The translations under genes and the position numbers were made by a program. Below the pieces are notes generated by a model. That model made no database searches. It saw only the letters and a list, made by a program, of their open reading frames with translations, and had not been told where the DNA came from. Positions 58,689-64,000 of a stretch of DNA of 64,000 nucleotides are shown here, one piece after another. Each line of letters starts with the position of its first letter. Positions within the stretch are counted from its first letter, which is position 1. Origin of the DNA: Molanna angustata (Eukaryota; Arthropoda; Insecta; Trichoptera; Molannidae); contig OY754972.1 of the NCBI GenBank assembly GCA_963576475.1, forward strand, positions 33,890,556 to 33,954,555. Reading direction: 5' to 3'.

Positions 58689-58879
58689 TTTTGGCCTTTG
58701 TTTTCCGGTGATGAAAGAATTGGCCGACTTTTGGTCGTTTCCAGGGGGCGCCAGATTGCTTTGTTCATTTTACTTTTTTTTTTTTTGATCATTAAGCCAG
58801 GTGTTCTTTTCTATATTTGCAATCCTTCGTGGAGGCTCCTTTCTTGCCCCCCCAAGTTTTAAATTGACCCAGATGAGTA

Positions 58880-59555
58880 GCGAACAGATCCTTGCGATCT
58901 TATTATGCAACTGGATTGGACGGCATCAGTGTTAAAAATTTAAAAATAACCTTGGACTATATATACTGAATCCCATAACATATATACTGAATCTAAGTCT
59001 TTCTCAGGGAATATTTCCTGATCACCTCAAACAAGGCATTTTCGTCCATATGAACCAAAAAACTACAGGCCCATAAATCTCCTAAATATTGTATCAAAAA
59101 TTTATAAGAAAGCAGTCAATCTAGAATTGATGAACTATTTGGAATCAAATTCCCTGCTCTCCGACCGAAACTATGGCTTTAGATCTGAACGGTGAACAAC
59201 TTGTACTATTAAGGAGATTACGATCATGTTAGTGAAGAAATTGACAAAGGCAAAAAATGTTTATCTGTTTACTTAGATCTGGCAAAAGCCTTTGATACAG
59301 TGTCACATAAAATATTGCTCAGGAAGCTAAAGGGTAATGGAATTGTGGGTATGGGTTATAAATGGTTTGAAAACTATATCTTGGGAAGAAAGCAATCAGT
59401 CAGGGTCGGAGAGTGGGTGAGTGGAACTAAAGAGATAAAGTTCGGGGTGCCACAGGGAAGTGTACTGGGGCCAACTTAATTCTTGATTTACATCAATGAA
59501 CTGTCAAAGCTAATTGAGGCTAGTAGGGTAGACACATTTGCACATGACACACTTA
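58880..59555 (+). pseudogene. LINE D part 2: decayed reverse transcriptase
   Basis: The continuation of the element interrupted at 54,746. Plus-strand reading SYYATGLDGISVKNLK, YRPINLLNIVSKIYKKAVNL, then (after frame changes) CLSVYLDLAKAFDTVSHKIL (catalytic Asp), GVPQGSVLGP and FLIYINELSKLIE, ending DTFAHDT. The last motif is a decayed FADDT. There are several stops and shifts, older than those of LINE B. Similarity stops abruptly at about 59,552, where the minisatellite begins, so the 3' half is lost. Confidence 0.85.
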
Positions 59556-59569
59556 AGCCAGCCGATGAC

Positions 59570-62465
59570 GAATAATAACATTGATTTTCTAGAAAAATAA
59601 CACCCATTTTTCTTAAAAAATAACGCGAATAATAACACCGTTTTTCTACAAAAATAATACCCCTTTTACAAAAAATAACGCGAATCATAACACCGTTTCT
59701 CTATAAAAATAATTACCCTTATCCAAAAAAATACGCGAATAGTAACAACAATTTACTAAAATATAAAAACCCTCTTCCAAAAAATAACGCGAATAATATC
59801 ACCGCTTTTCTACGAAAATTTCACCCCATTTCCAAAAAAACCGTAAATAATAACACCGCTTACTACAAAAATTGCACCCATTTTCCTAAAATTTACGCGA
59901 ATAATAACATTGCTTTTCTACAAAAATAACACACATTTTCCTTAAATTATGCGAGTAAAAACAATGCTTTTCTACAAAATTAACACCCACTTTACTAATA
60001 AATATCGCGAATTATTACCCCGTTTTTCTACAGAAACAATACTCTTTTTCCAAAAAATAACGTTAATAATAATAATTGTTTTTCTACGAAACTAATACCA
60101 GTTTTGTCATAAAATAACGCGAATAAATAAACCGTTTTTTCTAAAAAATTAACATCCATTTTCCTAAAAATAAGGCAAATAATAACAACGCTTTTCAACA
60201 AAAATAACACACATTTTCCTAAAAATTACGCGAATAAAAACACCGCTTTTCTACAAAAATATCACCCATTTTCCTATAAAAAACGCGTATAATAATATCG
60301 CTTTCCTACGAAAGCAACACTCCATTTTATCACAAAACAACGCGAATAATAACACAACACTTCTACATAAATATTACTCCATTTCCAAAAAGAACGCAGA
60401 GAATAACACCGATTTTCTAAGAAAATTGCACAATTTTTCCAAAAAAAAAAATAACGCGAATAATAACATCGCTTTTTTCAAAACTTAACACTCATTTTCC
60501 AACTAATAACGAAAATAAATACACCGTTTTTTCACCGTTTTTTCCAATAATAACACCGCTTTTCTACGAATTGCACCCTTCATCCAAAAAAACACGAATC
60601 GCTTTTCTACAAAAATAGCATCCATTTTCCTAAAAATTACGCGAATAATAACATTGCTTTTCTACAAAATTCACACCCATTTTCCTAAAAAATATCGCAA
60701 ATAATAACACCGTTTTTCTGCAGAAACGATACCCCTATTCCAAAAAATAACGCGAATTATAACACCGTTTTTATACAAAAGTAATAATCCTTTTCCAAAA
60801 AAAAACACCGCTTTTCTACGAAAATTGCACCCTTTATCCAAAAAAATAACGCAAATAATTACATCGCTTTTCTAAAAAAATAACAACCATTTTCCAAAAA
60901 AAATTACGCGTATATTTTTGCTTTCCTAGAAAAACCGCTCCCATTTTCATTAAAAATAACTCGAATAATCACATTGCTTTTCTACAAAAATAATATTCGT
61001 TTTCCAAAAAAATAACGTTGATTATAACATCGCATTTCAACAAATATAATACACCCTTTCATCACAAAATAACGGAAATTATAACACAACTTTTCTCTTC
61101 TCTGTTCTTTTTAACAATTACTCAACATCCAAAATAATACCCATTTCCAAAGAATTACAACAATTGCAACAATTGCAACCTATTTCAAAAAAAAATATAA
61201 CGCGAATAATAACATTGCTTTTCTACAAAACAGCACTCATTTTCCTAAAAATTACGCGAATAATTACATTGCTTTTATACAGAAATAACACCCATTTTCC
61301 TAAAAAATAATGCGAATAATAACACAGTTTGTCTTCAAAAATAGCACTCCTTTTCCAAAAAAATACGCGAATAATAACACCACTTTACTACAAAAATAAA
61401 ACCCTCTTCCAAAAAATCCGTTAATAATAACACCGCTTTTCTACGAAAATTGCATTTTTTTCCAAAAAAATAACGCGAATACAAATATAACATTCCTAAT
61501 CCTAAAAATTATTAATACGCCCTTTTTTCTGAAAAAAGAAAACCTCTTTTCCAAAAAATAACTCGTATATTATTTTATTATTTATTATTTATATAAATAA
61601 ATAATATACGAGTTATTTTTTGGAAAAGAGGTTTATTTTTGCAGAAAAAAGGGTTTATTAATTAAGTATTAAAACCAGTTTTTTACAAAAAAATTACTCC
61701 TTTTCCTAAAAATAATGCCAATAATTACACCGCTTTTCTATAAAAATTGCACCCTTATTCCAAAAAAATAATGCTACAAAAATAACACCCCTATTCCAAA
61801 AAAAAACGTGAATAAATATATCGTTTTTTCTGCAAAAATAAAACCCTTTACTAAATAAACCGTGAATAATAACACCGCTTTTCTACGAAAATTGCACCCT
61901 TCTTCCAAAAAAATAACGCCAATAATAATATCGCTTTTCTACAAAAATAATACTCCTTTACCAAAAAATAACGCGAAAAATAACACCGCTTTTCTACGAA
62001 AATTGCACCCTTTTTCCAAAAAAATACAGGAAAAATAACATCACTTTTATACAAAAATAATATCCCTTTTTCAAAAAAATAACGCGAATAAATACACCGT
62101 TTTTTCTAAAAAATAATACCCTTGTTCCAAAAAATAACGCGAATAGTAACAAAACATTTCTACAAAAATAATACTCCTTTTCAAAAAAATAATGCGTATA
62201 AAAATAACACCCCTTTTCCAAAAATTAATGCAAATAATAGCACCACTTTTTTACCAAAATAATACCCCTTTTCCGAAAAATAACTCGAATAAAAACACTG
62301 CTTCTACAAGAATAATACCCTTGTTCCAAAAAAATAACGCGAATTATAACACATGTTTTCTACCAAAATTACACCCCTTTTCCAAAAAATAACTAGAATA
62401 ATTACACCACTTTTTACAAAAATAATACCTCTTTTCCAAAAAATAACTCGACTAATAACAATAGT
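59570..62465. repeat. Degenerate ~55 bp minisatellite, about 50 copies
   Basis: Units of about 55 bp, roughly AACGCGAATAATAACACCGC + TTTTCTACAAAAATAACACC + CATTTTCCAAAAAAT, are repeated in one orientation with many substitutions and small indels. For example AACACCG recurs at 59,634 and 59,689. Its minus strand gives short low-complexity open frames without meaning. It begins at the truncation point of LINE D and ends before the (TG)n tract. Confidence 0.9.
61510..61672. repeat. Palindrome inside the minisatellite
   Basis: AACCTCTTTTCCAAAAAATA on the left is mirrored by TATTTTTTGGAAAAGAGGTT on the right. The ~64 bp arms surround an AT-only centre (about 61,574-61,608). The arms consist of minisatellite sequence, so this is an inversion of array units. 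Confidence 0.85.
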
Positions 62466-62540
62466 GCTTTATTCTCGTTAATCGATTCTTAACGATTTTT
62501 AAATGTTTTTATCTAAAGTAATAAAGCAATCAAAATGTTA

Positions 62541-62545
<5 letters not shown>

Positions 62546-62626
<81 letters not shown>

Positions 62627-62628
62627 TT
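62546..62628. repeat. (TG)n microsatellite
   Basis: An almost uninterrupted TG dinucleotide tract with one AT interruption at about 62,599-62,600. The valine/cysteine open frame across it is not a gene. Confidence 0.97.
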
Positions 62629-62629
62629 G

Positions 62630-63480
62630 TCTCATGCCTTCTGAAAAACCAAGAGCATCTAAAAATCTAATTTATGTGCGAACGTGTACCTGTATACCTG
62701 ATGCAGTGTCACGCTAAAAATAATGCGATAAAAATGCTGAATTTTAAAAATATTTCAATAATTATTTTTTTCATACAAAATTTTTCAAGTCGTATCTGTC
62801 AAAAATGTGTACATTTTGCACGCAAATATCTGTTAGTTCAAAAGTTAGAAGTACGTATTTACACGAAAAAAATTTACTTTCAAGTATAACTTAGCGTTTA
62901 AGTGAAAAACATGGTGAATATTTTGTATAATTATAATGTTTAACTTATTTTTAAAGTAAGCGTTTTGTACATAAATGCCGCCAATTTAATATCTTTTCAT
63001 ACAATATTTCATTTTCCTACCGAATGAATATGTTCTTGAAAATAATAAACCTTTGAAATAAATATAATTATGAAATAATAAAATGAAACACAAGACATTA
63101 CAGCAAGTTTTAAGACGTATATTGTAAAAGTCTGTTAATTATTAGTAAAGATATAGGCATAATAAAATTGCATAATTCGTATATAATATTTGATATTTCG
63201 GACAATTTTCATTTTTATGGCATCGAACAAACCAATGTAGGTACCTACATATTATTCAAAAAATGTCTACAAACCATTTGATATTTTTTTCATGTTCTAT
63301 GGTTACTATGGTAACGGACACATTTTGATATTCAAATAAAATTTGTTATAAATCGAATTCGAATTAATTTAGAACATCATTGTAGGTAGGTACCTACATA
63401 CCTAATTCTACTTAAAAACCAACAATATACTAATTTCGTATAGGAAAATTATTAAACTATCTTAGGTTAATTACAATACA
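62630..63480. other. AT-rich intergenic DNA
   Basis: No gene recognised. Palindromic GTAGGTACCTACAT at 63,237-63,250 and GTAGGTAGGTACCTACATAC at 63,382-63,401 belong to the motif scattered through the whole window. Confidence 0.35.
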
Positions 63481-63484
63481 CATG

Positions 63485-64000
63485 TCATTCAATCTACAAA
63501 CTATTTCCTATAGTGAAATTCTTCTTTTATTTAAGTAGACCTTTGGGTGATTTTTTATACAAACTATTTCTTGGAGTTTAATTCTTCTTCCTCTTCTTTT
63601 GTGAAGTCATTTGGGACAGTTCATAAATAAACTATTTCCTATAGTCTAATTTTTCTTTTTCTTAATTTATGTAGACCTTGGGTGAGTTTTTATACAAACT
63701 ATTTCCTATAGTCTAATTCATCTTCTTCCTCTTCTTTTATGTAGCCCTTTGGGTGAGTTTTTATACAAACTTATTCCTATTATCTAATTCTTTTTCTTCT
63801 TATTTTATGTAGACCTCTGGGCCAGTTTTGATACCAACTATTTCTTTTATCGTATTTCTTCTTTTTCTAATTTTATGTAGACCTTTGTTGAATTTTGTAT
63901 TAACTAACTTCCTACAGTCTAATTTTTCCTCTTTTATGTAGACCAAGGGAGAGTTTTCATGCAAACTTTTCCTTTAGTCTTATTCTTCTTCGTCTTCTTT
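63485..64000. repeat. Imperfect ~70 bp tandem repeat, pyrimidine-rich, continues past window
   Basis: A unit with ACAAACTATTTCCTATAGTC, TAATTCTTCTTCTTCTTTTA and TGTAGACCTTTGGGTGAGTT is repeated about seven times with indels (unit length about 63-75 bp). The last copy is cut by the window end. Confidence 0.8.

Larger units (their letters stand above)
54747..58879 (-). mobile_element. Jockey-like LINE (LINE B), inserted in LINE D
   Basis: This is a ~4.1 kb minus-strand LINE. It is flanked by a likely target-site duplication, TCGAACAAAT (54,737-54,746) and GCGAACAGAT (58,880-58,889). The 3' end is marked by ACCCGGACACGTTAAGTAAG-type sequence, shared with the 37.4 kb fragment. In coding order it holds a 5' region (58,700-58,860), an endonuclease, a linker, RT, a GC-rich foreign segment, a Cys/His tail interrupted by another LINE, and the last codons ending YWNGKA. 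Several stops and shifts make it inactive, but it is fairly intact. Confidence 0.85.

Noticed and set aside
59488..62392. Open frames rich in F/Y/K across the 55 bp minisatellite
   Set aside because: The peptide periodicity (FVEKRCYYS-like) simply follows the DNA repeat.
62535..62717. Poly-(VC) open frame
   Set aside because: It is a translation of the (TG)n microsatellite.

Overview
The window is AT-rich eukaryotic repeat DNA, most likely from an insect. Non-LTR retrotransposons, tRNA-derived SINEs, a mariner-like remnant, fold-back MITEs and a recurrent palindromic TAGGTACCTA motif point that way. From memory such mixtures are common in Hemiptera and Lepidoptera, but the species cannot be named. 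I recognise no intact single-copy host gene; almost every feature I can support is repetitive.

Layout. (1) 1-915: diverged satellite-like DNA with a pure heptamer array, (GTACGCC)n. (2) 916-22,620: one continuous satellite array of about 69 monomers of ~313 bp. It is organised in three higher-order units that share a divergent first monomer and a terminal box. A period of exactly 8,171 bp (26 monomers) is nearly identical across roughly 3.0-19.4 kb, so the duplication is recent. (3) 22,621-54,300: a patchwork of short mobile elements. It holds at least nine copies of one ~300-400 bp dispersed family (called Rep-X here), three tRNA-derived SINE families, a deleted mariner-like element, a young 5'-truncated LINE with an open 384-codon reverse transcriptase (RT) frame, several dead LINE fragments, and several fold-back elements with long arms. 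Two short stretches might be exons, at low confidence. (4) 54,300-59,555: a nest of three LINEs. A jockey-like LINE on the minus strand (endonuclease, RT, C-terminal Cys/His motif) sits inside an older plus-strand LINE, and has itself received a truncated third LINE and an unidentified GC-rich segment. (5) 59,570-62,465: a degenerate ~55 bp minisatellite with an internal palindrome, followed by a (TG)n tract. (6) 63,485-64,000: a ~70 bp imperfect pyrimidine-rich tandem repeat that runs off the window.

How it works together: this reads as heterochromatin or pericentromeric DNA in which satellite expansion, target-primed LINE/SINE insertion and nested DNA-transposon insertion have built up. Nothing resembles an operon, CRISPR array or prokaryotic system. 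The most notable items are the young 8.17 kb higher-order satellite repeat, the Rep-X family, the palindrome at 43 kb with a hammerhead-like core, and the three-level LINE nest with its GC-rich passenger.
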